21,666 nt of DNA from CAZFPN01 sp044370655 (GTDB taxonomy: Bacteria; Pseudomonadota; Alphaproteobacteria; Rickettsiales; Deianiraeaceae), in the NCBI GenBank assembly GCA_044370655.1, contig JBILVD010000010.1:1-21666 (forward strand), in the 5' to 3' direction. The position numbers and the translations under genes are program-made. The notes beneath the pieces were generated by a model. That model was not told the DNA's origin. It did not search any database and saw nothing but the letters and a program-made list of their open reading frames with translations. Each line of letters opens with the position of its first letter. Positions within the stretch are counted from its first letter, which is position 1. Below are positions 7,724 to 15,467 of the stretch, piece after piece.

Positions 7724-7750
7724 ATTTTATGAAATTTTTTATTTTTGCAA
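7724..7750 (-). promoter_or_regulatory. Candidate promoter for aspC
   Basis: On the minus strand TTGCAA (7750-7745) is followed after 15 bases by TAAAAT (7729-7724), about 28 bases before the ATG. The spacing is short, so confidence is limited. Confidence 0.3.
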
Positions 7751-7830
7751 GATATTTTTTATTGAATTTTATTTGGATATTTGGAAATTTTAATAATGTG
7801 TGAAAAAAAATTATAATTTAAAAATAAAAC

Positions 7831-7858
7831 TTGACAAATTGTGTTTTACATCTATATT
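7831..7858 (+). promoter_or_regulatory. Strong sigma-70-type promoter for the rplI operon
   Basis: TTGACA at 7831-7836 and TATATT at 7853-7858 are spaced by 16 bases, the closest match to consensus in the window. It lies 23 bases before the rplI ATG at 7882. This also argues against a start at the in-frame TTG at 7831, which is part of the -35 element. Confidence 0.65.
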
Positions 7859-7881
7859 CAGTTATTTATTTGATTTATTTT

Positions 7882-8385
7882 ATGAAAGTTGTATTAAAAA
7901 AGGCAGTTTTAAAGCTTGGAATTCCTGGTGAAATAGTTGATGTAAAGCCTGGATATGCGTTTAACTTCTTAATTCCTCAAGGTATAGCATTATTTGCAGA
8001 TGAGCAAAATTTAGCTAATTTTGAAGCAAAAAAGGCAGAATTTTTAGCAGAACACAATAAGTCTAAAACAATTGCAGAAGCAGTTAAAAATGTTATTAAT
8101 GGAAAGGCGGTTTTTATGGAAAAATCCGTGAACGATGCTGGAAACTTTTATGCTGTTTTATCCGCAGTTGATGTTGCAAAAGAACTTAACACTCAATTCA
8201 AGCAAAGTGATTTTGAATTTAATAAAAATCAAATCGTAATGTCAAATAAAATTAGAAACTATGGCATTTACGACTTCACAGTGATACTTTACAACGGAGT
8301 GATTGCAAAAATGAAAGTTTCCATCGCTTTAAATAAAAGTTTAGCACAGGAAGCAATTAATAAACCTGAAACAGAAAAAAAATAA
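7882..8385 (+). CDS. rplI: 50S ribosomal protein L9
   Basis: L9 binds domain V of 23S rRNA near the base of the L1 stalk. From the ATG at 7882 the product is 167 residues. The N-terminal domain MKVVLKKAVLKLGIPGEIVDVKPGYAFNFLIP has the family signature with conserved Gly and Lys residues. A linking helix and the C-terminal domain follow, including EKSVNDAGNFYAVLSAVDVA. About 18 residues beyond the usual 149 form a charged tail. It is the first gene of the operon rplI - small membrane protein - dnaQ - ispF, where members are separated by only 1-3 bases. rpsF and rpsR, usual partners, are not adjacent. Confidence 0.95.
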   Translation: MKVVLKKAVLKLGIPGEIVDVKPGYAFNFLIPQGIALFADEQNLANFEAKKAEFLAEHNKSKTIAEAVKNVINGKAVFMEKSVNDAGNFYAVLSAVDVAKELNTQFKQSDFEFNKNQIVMSNKIRNYGIYDFTVILYNGVIAKMKVSIALNKSLAQEAINKPETEKK

Positions 8386-8387
8386 TT

Positions 8388-8483
8388 ATGATTTTTGGAA
8401 TTGCTATTTACAAAATTGCCTTCGGTATTGTTGCTATAATTGCAATTGGGTCATTTATTTACACTTGGAAGAACAATCGTTAA
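8388..8483 (+). CDS. 31-residue single-span membrane peptide
   Basis: An ATG two bases after the rplI stop opens a 31-residue frame ending at 8483, three bases before the dnaQ ATG. The peptide is a single hydrophobic helix (about residues 2-26, rich in Ile, Ala and Gly) followed by a basic tail (TWKNNR). It fits exactly between two tightly packed operon genes with no wasted bases, and this supports it as a real gene. No family is recognised; function is unknown. Confidence 0.6.
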   Translation: MIFGIAIYKIAFGIVAIIAIGSFIYTWKNNR

Positions 8484-8486
8484 TTT

Positions 8487-9152
8487 ATGAGGCGAGTTTT
8501 CTTTGATACCGAAACTACAGGAACTTCCGTGAGAGATGGTCATAGAATAATAGAAATTGGTTGCATTGAAACGATAGACTTTGAAAAAACTGGAAGAACC
8601 TTTCATGCGCATCTTAATCCCGAAAGGGAGATAGATGAGGCGGCAACTAAAGTTCATGGAAAAACCTTAGAAATGCTAAAAAATGAAAGAAAGTTTTACG
8701 AAATAGCAGACGAATTCATTTCTTTTGTTGATGGTGCTGAGTTAATAGCTCATAATGCTGGGTTTGACATAAGTTTTGCAAATTATGAACTTTCCCTCGC
8801 TTCTAAGCCCGTGCTTAGAAATGAAATTACCGACAGTCTAATGATTGCAAGGAGATTTTTTCCTGGTCAACCTGCTTCTCTTGATGCTTTATGTAAAAGA
8901 TTTGAGGTTGACAACTCTAGTAGAACGCTTCACGGAGCATTATTAGATGCGGACTTACTTTGTGATATGTTTCGTAAAATGATTGATTTTTTAGAAAACA
9001 AGAGCGGTTTTGCAGGCTCTTTTAGCTATAAAGTAAAAAAGCAGGAAATTGGTGCAATAAAAAGGCAGGCAAACTTTGCTTATCGTAAATTCCCCATACC
9101 TGTTAATGAAATGGAAAAACATATGGAATTTCTTAAAACTTTAGGTTTTTAA
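8487..9152 (+). CDS. dnaQ: DNA polymerase III epsilon subunit (3'-5' exonuclease)
   Basis: DnaQ proofreads the replicative polymerase. The 221-residue protein has all three exonuclease motifs: FFDTETTG with Asp7 and Glu9, AHNAGFDISF with Asp94, and HGALLDAD with His149 and Asp154, which is the epsilon-type HxAxxD form. RIIEIGCIE (20-28) is also typical. The C-terminal region, about residues 175-221, should bind the alpha subunit and includes an Ala/Lys-rich linker. Length is slightly below the E. coli 243. It follows the 31-residue membrane peptide by 3 bases and precedes ispF by 1 base. Confidence 0.95.
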   Translation: MRRVFFDTETTGTSVRDGHRIIEIGCIETIDFEKTGRTFHAHLNPEREIDEAATKVHGKTLEMLKNERKFYEIADEFISFVDGAELIAHNAGFDISFANYELSLASKPVLRNEITDSLMIARRFFPGQPASLDALCKRFEVDNSSRTLHGALLDADLLCDMFRKMIDFLENKSGFAGSFSYKVKKQEIGAIKRQANFAYRKFPIPVNEMEKHMEFLKTLGF

Positions 9153-9153
9153 T

Positions 9154-9657
9154 ATGGATTTATTAGGTTTAAGAGTTGGAAATGGGGTTGACTTTCATAA
9201 ATTCACCACTCAAGAAGGCGAATTTGAATTGCCAGTTGGGGGGGTTTATATTCCATTTAAACGTCAAATTTTAGCACACTCTGATGGAGATGTAGTATTG
9301 CATTCAATGTGTGATGCAATATTTGGGGTGCTTGCAAATGGAAATATGGGAGTTCACTTTTCTCCTTCAAATCCGAAATGGAAAAATGCAAAATCGCAAA
9401 TATTTTTAGAGTATGCACTAGAGCTTTTAACAAACGCCAAAGGAAGGTTGATAAACATTGATACTACATTAATTTGTGAGGAGCCAAAAATCATGCCACA
9501 CTCTTTAAAAATTCGTGAAAATATAGCAAAAATAACAAATATTAACATTACGCAAATTTCAATTAAAGCGGTGACGAGTGAGAAGATGGGCTTTTTAGGT
9601 AGAGGTGAAGGTATTGGAGCTATCACAACTTTACTTGCACATTTATCAAGCTTTTAG
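9154..9657 (+). CDS. ispF: 2-C-methyl-D-erythritol 2,4-cyclodiphosphate synthase
   Basis: IspF cyclises CDP-methylerythritol 2-phosphate in the MEP isoprenoid pathway. The 167 residues include the zinc-binding DxH (VDFHKF, Asp13 and His15), the segment AHSDGDVVLHSMCDAIFG with the third ligand His, and the C-terminal GFLGRGEGIGAI. The motif normally written GDIG reads GNMG here and the following FPDTD region reads FSPSN, so this copy is divergent near the active site. It is the last gene of the rplI operon and overlaps the convergent small membrane protein by 35 bases. ispE is also in this window at 18982-19785. Confidence 0.93.
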   Translation: MDLLGLRVGNGVDFHKFTTQEGEFELPVGGVYIPFKRQILAHSDGDVVLHSMCDAIFGVLANGNMGVHFSPSNPKWKNAKSQIFLEYALELLTNAKGRLINIDTTLICEEPKIMPHSLKIRENIAKITNINITQISIKAVTSEKMGFLGRGEGIGAITTLLAHLSSF

Positions 9658-9910
9658 CAATTGCTTTTTTAGTCTCACGCCTTGTTTTTTCTTCTTCTGT
9701 TTCGTTAAATTCGTTTAAAATTTTTAACGCAAATCTTAAATTAAAAATAATATTCAAACTAAAAATGCAACAAAAAAAGACAACTAAACCTTCAATTACA
9801 CTTTCCTCAAAAATTATTAATAGAAAAATACTAGACAAACCTAACAAAACAAAAAAGGGGTATTTTTTTGTCGGTTTTGCAAAGTCTGATTCAAAGAGAT
9901 TGATGCTCAT
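9623..9910 (-). CDS. Small two-helix membrane protein, unknown function
   Basis: The 95-residue product has two hydrophobic segments, at about residues 18-36 and 38-58, with a polar N-terminus and a charged C-terminal tail rich in Glu, Lys and Arg (FNETEEEKTRRETKKA) that may form a helix. No family is recognised. It has its own good promoter and lies downstream of ubiG on the same strand. The last 35 bases overlap the convergent ispF. Confidence 0.65.
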   Translation of the reverse strand: MSINLFESDFAKPTKKYPFFVLLGLSSIFLLIIFEESVIEGLVVFFCCIFSLNIIFNLRFALKILNEFNETEEEKTRRETKKAIAKSLINVQVKL

Positions 9911-9939
9911 ACCAAAACTAATTACATACTTATAATTGA

Positions 9940-9968
9940 ATTATACAACTTTTTTGATGTAATGTAAA
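9940..9968 (-). promoter_or_regulatory. Candidate promoter for the 95-residue membrane protein
   Basis: On the minus strand TTTACA (9968-9963) is followed after 17 bases by a perfect TATAAT (9945-9940), about 29 bases before the ATG. This supports separate transcription from ubiG. Confidence 0.55.
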
Positions 9969-9974
9969 GAGAAA

Positions 9975-10658
9975 TTACAATGTTAGTGTTAAAAAATAAT
10001 TCATATCTACTTTGCTTGTAAATTTGAAGGTATCTAATAATGGATTGTAGGAAAAACCTCTTAAGTCCAGTTTAGAGAAAGACTTTAATGTATTGCAAAC
10101 TTCTTGAGGGGAGATGAATTTACTTGAATCGTGTGTGCCTTTTGGAACTATTCTAATCACGTCCTCTGCTATAAATTTGACAAAAAATTTGGATAGAATG
10201 GTGCGATTAATTGTGGATATAATCAAAATTCCACTTTTGGTTATTTTGCTTTCAACCATCTTTAAAAACGCTTCTTGCTCTTCAACGTGCTCTAAAACGT
10301 CCATAAGTAGCACAACTTCAAAGCCTTCTTCTTGCAAGCTTTCAAGTGGAATGTTTAAAAATTTCCCATCTAAGCCCTCACCTTCTGCTTTTTCTTGAGC
10401 AACTTTGCAAAGCTCGGCACTTGGCTCAATTGCGGTTAAATTGGCACCTAGCCTTAAAAGTGGCATGCTTAAAATACCTCCTCCACAACCAATTTCAAGC
10501 ACTTTTTTGCCTTTAATTGATGTTTGTTTGAGTATATACTCAAGCCTTAGTGGGTTCATTTTATGAAGCATTTTCACTTGATCACTCCTCTCATTCCACC
10601 AATTCTTAGCTATTTTGCTAAATTTTTCAATTTCTTTCAAATTAATAGTTGATTTCAC
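9975..10658 (-). CDS. ubiG: Ubiquinone biosynthesis O-methyltransferase
   Basis: UbiG performs the two O-methylations of ubiquinone synthesis. The 227 residues begin with the family segment EIEKFSKIAKNWW (9-21) followed by LHKMNPLRLEYI. The SAM-binding motif is VLEIGCGGG (53-61) with the acidic residue AIEPS after the next strand. The late motif VPKGTHDSSKFISPQEV is specific to UbiG. The start codon is GTG; no ATG lies at a sensible position, and the N-terminus aligns well with the family. It is transcribed divergently from the phosphoribosyltransferase gene. Confidence 0.95.
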   Translation of the reverse strand: MKSTINLKEIEKFSKIAKNWWNERSDQVKMLHKMNPLRLEYILKQTSIKGKKVLEIGCGGGILSMPLLRLGANLTAIEPSAELCKVAQEKAEGEGLDGKFLNIPLESLQEEGFEVVLLMDVLEHVEEQEAFLKMVESKITKSGILIISTINRTILSKFFVKFIAEDVIRIVPKGTHDSSKFISPQEVCNTLKSFSKLDLRGFSYNPLLDTFKFTSKVDMNYFLTLTL

Positions 10659-10687
10659 TTGAATAAAAATATTTTATCTTTTATTAA
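10659..10687 (+). promoter_or_regulatory. Candidate promoter for the phosphoribosyltransferase gene
   Basis: TTGAAT at 10659-10664 and TATTAA at 10682-10687 are 17 bases apart, about 42 bases before the ATG at 10730. Confidence 0.4.
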
Positions 10688-10709
10688 TATGTAAATTTTA
10701 AAATTTCAA
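10681..10709 (-). promoter_or_regulatory. Candidate promoter for ubiG
   Basis: On the minus strand TTGAAA (10709-10704) is followed after 17 bases by TAATAA (10686-10681). It overlaps the -10 element of the opposing promoter, so the two could compete for polymerase. Confidence 0.35.
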
Positions 10710-10729
10710 ATGGTTTTTTTATCCATCTT

Positions 10730-11236
10730 ATGAAAACTTTTATATCTTATAATAACTACAAAAAAGTGTTTGATAAAGCAATAAATAAGCTTTTAGAGCA
10801 AATTGATTTTAGGGGGCAAAATTTAAAAATTCAGCTTGCAGGGGTTGAAAAAGGTGGGGTTGTGCCTCTCATTATGTTAAATTATTTTTTGCAATCAAAG
10901 TTTCCTAATCTTAAAATTAAGAGGAGATATTTAAACATTAGCTTCTATGATGAAAAATGTGTGGATTTAAGCACTATAAGAGAAATTGAGGATTTTTCTT
11001 GCGATTTAACGATTATAATTGACGACTTGCTTGACAAAGGCTTGACTTTTGACACTATATATTCAAATTTGAAGGCGAAAAATGTGGTATATATATTTCT
11101 CTACGACAAACAAAATTACTCTCCAGAATGCAAAAAAATTCTTGCAAAATTAAAAAAACAGAAGTCTGTGATTATCGGCAAAAGGGAGATGTCAGGTAAT
11201 TGGTTATGTTTTTGGTACGATTTTCAAGAAATTTAA
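10730..11236 (+). CDS. Purine phosphoribosyltransferase (xanthine-guanine or hypoxanthine type)
   Basis: Such enzymes join a purine base to PRPP in salvage. The 168 residues have the type I PRTase layout: GVEKGGVVPL (38-47), SFYDEK (71-76) as in xanthine-guanine PRTase, the PRPP loop IIIDDLLDKGLT with Asp98 and Asp99 (95-106), and a C-terminal WLCFWYDF resembling the Trp-containing purine contact at the end of Gpt. The loop has Lys103 where many members have Thr. The base specificity cannot be read from the sequence. With PurA in this window it could supply IMP for AMP synthesis. It stands alone between divergent ubiG and trcR. Confidence 0.8.
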   Translation: MKTFISYNNYKKVFDKAINKLLEQIDFRGQNLKIQLAGVEKGGVVPLIMLNYFLQSKFPNLKIKRRYLNISFYDEKCVDLSTIREIEDFSCDLTIIIDDLLDKGLTFDTIYSNLKAKNVVYIFLYDKQNYSPECKKILAKLKKQKSVIIGKREMSGNWLCFWYDFQEI

Positions 11237-11251
11237 AATTATAAAAATTAT

Positions 11252-11280
11252 TTGCTTTTTTAGATATTATAGTTTATAAA
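11252..11280 (+). promoter_or_regulatory. Candidate promoter for trcR-rnhB
   Basis: TTGCTT at 11252-11257 and TATAAA at 11275-11280 are spaced by 17 bases, about 34 bases before the ATG at 11315. Confidence 0.4.
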
Positions 11281-11314
11281 ATTTTATCTTCTTGAAATAA
11301 ATCGTTTTTAAAGT

Positions 11315-11851
11315 ATGAAAAACCAAGTGATAAAGCCATTTGCAACGGCATTATGGTTAATTAACAACACAAAATTAACATTCGCACAAATTGCAAGATT
11401 TTGCGATATATCGGAAACAGAAATTCAAGCAATGGCAGATGGTTTTGAAAAATCGTCTCTTGAGCCTCACAACCCACTTAAGGTAGGTCAGCTAACAATT
11501 GAAGAAATTGCAAGATGTGAAGAAAGCCCTCTTAGTGATTTAAAGCTTTCTTACCTTCCAATATTTCCAGACACTGAAATTAAAGTATCCAAAAAGGTAT
11601 ATACCCCGATGTCTAAAAGAAAAGATAAGCTAAATGGAGCTTTGTTTTTAATTCAAAACTACCCCGAACTTCCAGAAATTGCGGTTGTAAAACTTACAGG
11701 TGTTTCTAAAAAAACAGCGGAAGCCTTGTTTAACAACACATATGCCAAAATTGAAGATATAATTCCTAGAGACCCAATCTCTCTCGGGCTTTGCACTCAA
11801 GTAAAATTAAACGATGAAATGGCAAAATACAAAAAAAGTGATAGGGATTGA
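11315..11851 (+). CDS. trcR: DUF1013 family regulator, TrcR-like
   Basis: This is the alphaproteobacterial DUF1013 family, annotated as cell-cycle transcriptional regulator TrcR. The 178 residues show ATALWLINNTKLTFAQIARFC near the N-terminus (a helix-turn-helix-like region), then MADGFE, LTIEEIARCEESP, YTPMSKRKDK, and the C-terminal PRDPISLGLCTQVKL that closes the family. These segments are strongly conserved, so the assignment is firm even though the role in this organism is inferred. The last 38 bases overlap the start of rnhB in another frame, indicating coupled expression. In alphaproteobacteria this family is nearly universal, supporting the taxonomic call. Confidence 0.9.
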   Translation: MKNQVIKPFATALWLINNTKLTFAQIARFCDISETEIQAMADGFEKSSLEPHNPLKVGQLTIEEIARCEESPLSDLKLSYLPIFPDTEIKVSKKVYTPMSKRKDKLNGALFLIQNYPELPEIAVVKLTGVSKKTAEALFNNTYAKIEDIIPRDPISLGLCTQVKLNDEMAKYKKSDRD

Positions 11852-12371
11852 TGAAGCAGGTAGAGGTAGCCTTATTGGTGGAGTTTTTGTTTGTGCCTTG
11901 TATTTTGAAGGAAGCCTAGACTTTGATGTTAAGGATAGCAAAATGCTTTCCACTAAAAGACGTCTTGAAATATTTAATAAACTTAATTTGAGCAGTCAAG
12001 TAAAATTTGCTTTAGACGTTGCAACTCTTGAAGAAGTGGAGAGTTTAAATGTTTTAAATGCAACACTTCTTGCAATGGAAAGGGCATACAAAAAGCTTGG
12101 AATTAAAGCTCTTGTTAAAATTGATGGCAATAAAAAGCCAAAAAATCTTGATTTTGCAGAGTGTGTTATAGGGGGAGATAGGCTAATTCCTCAAATTTCT
12201 TCAGCCTCAATCATAGCAAAAGTAATGAGAGATAGAGAAATGTTAAAACTGGATACCCTCATTCCAAATTATAAAATCGCCAAAAATAAAGGTTATGGAA
12301 CAAAGGAGCATTTTGAGGCAATAAACAAGTATGGCTTGAGTGATTTTCACAGAAAAAGTTGGAATATTTGA
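11814..12371 (+). CDS. rnhB: Ribonuclease HII
   Basis: RNase HII removes RNA from RNA-DNA hybrids and misinserted ribonucleotides. The 185 residues contain GIDEAGRG (11-18) with Asp13 and Glu14, KIDGNK with Asp104, GGD with Asp122, and SSASIIAKVMRDREM (129-143), completing the four-acid catalytic set. C-terminal GYGTKEHFEAI and FHRKSW are typical. The ATG at 11814 gives an eight-residue lead before the first strand, which fits the family; an in-frame GTG at 11838 would cut into it. It overlaps trcR by 38 bases. Confidence 0.95.
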   Translation: MKWQNTKKVIGIDEAGRGSLIGGVFVCALYFEGSLDFDVKDSKMLSTKRRLEIFNKLNLSSQVKFALDVATLEEVESLNVLNATLLAMERAYKKLGIKALVKIDGNKKPKNLDFAECVIGGDRLIPQISSASIIAKVMRDREMLKLDTLIPNYKIAKNKGYGTKEHFEAINKYGLSDFHRKSWNI

Positions 12372-12406
12372 TGTATAAAATTTTTAAATTATTTTTAAAA
12401 AATCCC

Positions 12407-12434
12407 TTGCAAAATAAATAATTAAGATTTATCT
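12407..12434 (+). promoter_or_regulatory. Weak candidate promoter for pstS-nuoG-pth
   Basis: TTGCAA at 12407-12412 is followed after 16 bases by TTATCT at 12429-12434, 22 bases before the ATG at 12457. The -10 element is poor. The remaining gap after rnhB is plain AT-rich DNA. Confidence 0.3.
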
Positions 12435-12456
12435 GCTATTACGTTTTTGAAAAATT

Positions 12457-13527
12457 ATGAGATTTATACTGCCATTTATAGGCTTGCTTTTATTTACTTT
12501 TGTAAGTTTTGCTAAAAGTAAAGATGTAATTCGTGTTACGGGCTCGGCTTCTGTCTATCCAATAGTTTCTTATATTTATGAAAATTCAAATTTAGATATT
12601 AAAAAATCTTTCAAAAAAAATCCAATTATTGAATCAGTTGGAACGGGGGCAGGATTTGATGCCCTTTGTAAGCAAGTTTTTAGTTCAAACTCACCTGATG
12701 TTGTTAGTGCTTCTAGGCAAATTACTTCAAAGGAAATAGAAAACTGCAAGAATAATGGAATTGTAGATTTGCAAAAAATCACATTAGGGATTGATGGAAT
12801 TGTAATAGGCTTTTTTCATTCTGACAAAACTTTTGCCAACGTGGGGCTTACAATTGAAGACTTACAAAGAGCTTTATCTAAGTATATCGTCATAAATGGG
12901 CAGGTAATGGAAAATAAAATCACAAACTGGAATGGAGTAAGGGACGGACTGCCAAAATCCAAAATTGTGATTTATGGGCCAAACTCAAATTCTGGAACTT
13001 TTGACTTTTTTAGAGAGGTTATCCAAAAAGAGTGTGCTTCAAACAAGCAAATTTCACATTACATTCAATCAATTGGAAAAAATGTTAAAGATGAATGTGG
13101 AATTTTAAGGAGAGATGTCTACTTTCAAATGCCAGACCAAGATACTGCAATTTCAAGAAAAGTTGAATTGCAAAAAGGGGCGATTGGTATTTTACGTTTT
13201 TCTTTCTTTGAAAATAGCGGGAAATTTAATGCAATTCCTATAAATGGTGTTGAGGTGAATGAGGGTGAAATTATTTCTGGAAAGTATAAACTCTCTCGCC
13301 ATCTTTATCTCTACTATGACGCTTCTTATCTAAATAAAGTGGAAATGTTAAGAGAATTTTTAACACAAATTGCAAAATTTAGTTATCGTGATTTAATGGC
13401 TTATCAAAATGAATATAATAATACAGAAAGCTCAAGTGTTGTTTTGCAATATAAAAACAATAAGGCGGAGTGTATTCTTAATAGAAAAATAATAGGATTT
13501 GAATTTAATTGTGGAAAAAATGGTTAA
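12457..13527 (+). CDS. PstS-like phosphate-binding protein
   Basis: The 356-residue product has a signal peptide (about 1-19, FVSFA) and a type II periplasmic-binding fold. Phosphate-contact segments of the PstS/SphX group are visible: TGSASVYPI (28-36), GTGAGFDALC (62-71), SASRQI (84-89) and NSGTFDFF (178-185). KGAIGILRFSFF near residue 245 matches the usual GAIGYFGFAY strand. It should bind phosphate or a similar anion in the periplasm, but pstC, pstA and pstB are not in the window. The stop overlaps the nuoG start by 8 bases, so it is co-expressed with complex I subunit G. Four-Cys content is low and no lipobox is seen, so it is likely soluble. Confidence 0.85.
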   Translation: MRFILPFIGLLLFTFVSFAKSKDVIRVTGSASVYPIVSYIYENSNLDIKKSFKKNPIIESVGTGAGFDALCKQVFSSNSPDVVSASRQITSKEIENCKNNGIVDLQKITLGIDGIVIGFFHSDKTFANVGLTIEDLQRALSKYIVINGQVMENKITNWNGVRDGLPKSKIVIYGPNSNSGTFDFFREVIQKECASNKQISHYIQSIGKNVKDECGILRRDVYFQMPDQDTAISRKVELQKGAIGILRFSFFENSGKFNAIPINGVEVNEGEIISGKYKLSRHLYLYYDASYLNKVEMLREFLTQIAKFSYRDLMAYQNEYNNTESSSVVLQYKNNKAECILNRKIIGFEFNCGKNG

Positions 13528-15466
13528 AATTTTAATAAACGACGTTGAAAAAGAAGTTGAGAATGGTCTTACCGTGCTTCAAGCGTTAGAAAGAGAGGGG
13601 GTTCAAATTCCCAAATTTTGCTACCATGAAAGGCTTAAAGTAGCTGGAAATTGTCGTATGTGTCTTGTGGAAATTACCCCTGGTCCTCCAAAACCTCAAG
13701 CTTCTTGTGCGATTAATGTTGCGGAAGGTATGTCTATTAAAACAGAGACAGAAATGATAAAGAAGGCAAGGGAGGGAGTGATGGAATTTTTACTTGCAAA
13801 CCACCCGCTAGATTGTCCAATATGCGACCAAGCAGGAGAATGCGACCTTCAGGATCAAGCGTTTATATATGGTAGAGATAGCTCAAGATTTACAGAAGGC
13901 AAGCGAGCAGTTGAGGAGAAGGCGATGGGACCTTTCGTGAAAACTCAAATGACGAGATGTATTCATTGCACTAGATGTGTAAGATTTATGGAGGATATTG
14001 CAGGAACAAGCGAGATTGGAGCGTTTAACAGAGGTAAGGAAACTGAAATTGCAACCTTTTTGAATTCTGGTATAAAGTCAGAACTTTCAGGAAATATTGT
14101 TGATTTATGCCCAGTTGGAGCCTTAACTTCAAAACCATATGCAATGCAATATCGGTCTTGGGAGCTTAAAAAAACAAATTCTATTGATGTATTTGATGGC
14201 CTTGGTGCAAGCGTTTCAATTCAATCTAAAAATGGTGAAGTGGTGAGAGTTCTTCCACTTATTAATGAGGAAATTAACGAAGAGTGGCTTTCTGATAAAT
14301 CTCGTTTTGCAGTTGACGGACTTTTGAATCAAAGGCTGGATAGTTGTTATATTAAAAAAGATGACAAATTAATTAAAAGCTCCTTTAAAGAGGCGATGGA
14401 TTTTGCTATTTCTAAGCTTAAAACTCTTGATCTTTCTCGTGAATTTTGTGCCATTACAGGAGACTTTACAGATGTGCAAACCACATTTACTCTTAAAAAT
14501 CTTCTTTCCAAAGTTAATTCTCCTTTTGGTGAATGTAGGCAAAGGAACATTAATCTTGACATATCAACTAGGGAAAACTATATCTTCAACTCAAAAATTA
14601 TGGGGATTGATGAGGCTGATGTAATTATAATTGTGAATTCAAATTTAAGGCAAGAAAGCCCTGTTTTGAATGCGAGAATTAGAAGAAACGTGCTTGAGCG
14701 TAAAATTCCAATTTACTTGATTGGTGAAAATGTTGATTTAACATATGAGACGAAATATCTCGGGGCGGAAAAATCTACTCTAAAAAGCAAGGAATTACAA
14801 GATATTCTTTGCAAATATCAAAAGCCTATGTTAATTGCTGGGCTTGAGGCTTTTGAGGGAGATGACGGAATTATAATTCATCAAGACTTAATTGAAATTA
14901 CAAATAAATATCTTAAAAAAGATGACTGGAACGGGTTTAACGTGCTTCACACGAATTTAAGCCTTGTTTCTGGGTTTGACGCTAAATTAGTCTATGAAAA
15001 TGGGGTGAATGGTATTTTACAAAAAATAAAATCAGGGGAGATAAAAGCTATTTATAGCCTAGGTTCTGATGAAATTGATACCGATGCTTTGCAAAATGCA
15101 TTCGTTATATATCAAGGTTCTCATGGAGATAAAATTGCCCCTTTTGCAAGTGTTATTTTTCCTTCAACAGCTTACACGGAAAAGTTTGCAAGCTTTACAA
15201 ACACTGAAGGTAGACGCCTTGAAACTTCAAAGGTTGTGCCTGAAATTGGGGAAGCGAAAGATGATATAGAAATTATCAAAATGCTTGCAAAAGGTTTAGG
15301 TTTTGAAACTGAGGTAAATCTTGAGACAAAATATATAGCCCCTAAAATTATTGGAAACAAGACTTCTGGTGTTTTTTCTATTCCAAAAAAAAGCTTCTAC
15401 ATGGCAGATTATATTTCTAGAAACTCAAAAAGTATGGCAAATGCAAAAAGGGAATTAGAAGATTGA
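13520..15466 (+). CDS. nuoG: NADH-quinone oxidoreductase subunit G
   Basis: NuoG carries several iron-sulphur clusters of the complex I electron-input arm. From the ATG at 13520 the product is 648 residues; an upstream in-frame TTG at 13499 would add seven residues that do not fit the family. The [2Fe-2S] ligands are Cys34, Cys45, Cys48 and Cys63. The His-containing [4Fe-4S] site is His95, Cys99, Cys102 and Cys108. The second [4Fe-4S] site is Cys147, Cys150, Cys153 and Cys197. The rest is the molybdopterin-oxidoreductase-like domain without an active site. It is separated from other nuo genes: a pstS-like gene is upstream (8-base overlap) and pth follows after one base. Confidence 0.96.
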   Translation: MVKILINDVEKEVENGLTVLQALEREGVQIPKFCYHERLKVAGNCRMCLVEITPGPPKPQASCAINVAEGMSIKTETEMIKKAREGVMEFLLANHPLDCPICDQAGECDLQDQAFIYGRDSSRFTEGKRAVEEKAMGPFVKTQMTRCIHCTRCVRFMEDIAGTSEIGAFNRGKETEIATFLNSGIKSELSGNIVDLCPVGALTSKPYAMQYRSWELKKTNSIDVFDGLGASVSIQSKNGEVVRVLPLINEEINEEWLSDKSRFAVDGLLNQRLDSCYIKKDDKLIKSSFKEAMDFAISKLKTLDLSREFCAITGDFTDVQTTFTLKNLLSKVNSPFGECRQRNINLDISTRENYIFNSKIMGIDEADVIIIVNSNLRQESPVLNARIRRNVLERKIPIYLIGENVDLTYETKYLGAEKSTLKSKELQDILCKYQKPMLIAGLEAFEGDDGIIIHQDLIEITNKYLKKDDWNGFNVLHTNLSLVSGFDAKLVYENGVNGILQKIKSGEIKAIYSLGSDEIDTDALQNAFVIYQGSHGDKIAPFASVIFPSTAYTEKFASFTNTEGRRLETSKVVPEIGEAKDDIEIIKMLAKGLGFETEVNLETKYIAPKIIGNKTSGVFSIPKKSFYMADYISRNSKSMANAKRELED

Positions 15467-15467
15467 T

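Noticed and set aside
7831..7881. N-terminal extension of L9 from a TTG start
   Set aside because: The TTG is part of a TTGACA promoter element and the family N-terminus begins at the ATG at 7882.
12371..12421. 16-codon frame overlapping the rnhB stop
   Set aside because: Too short, Lys/Phe-rich by base composition only, and overlaps the candidate promoter of pstS.
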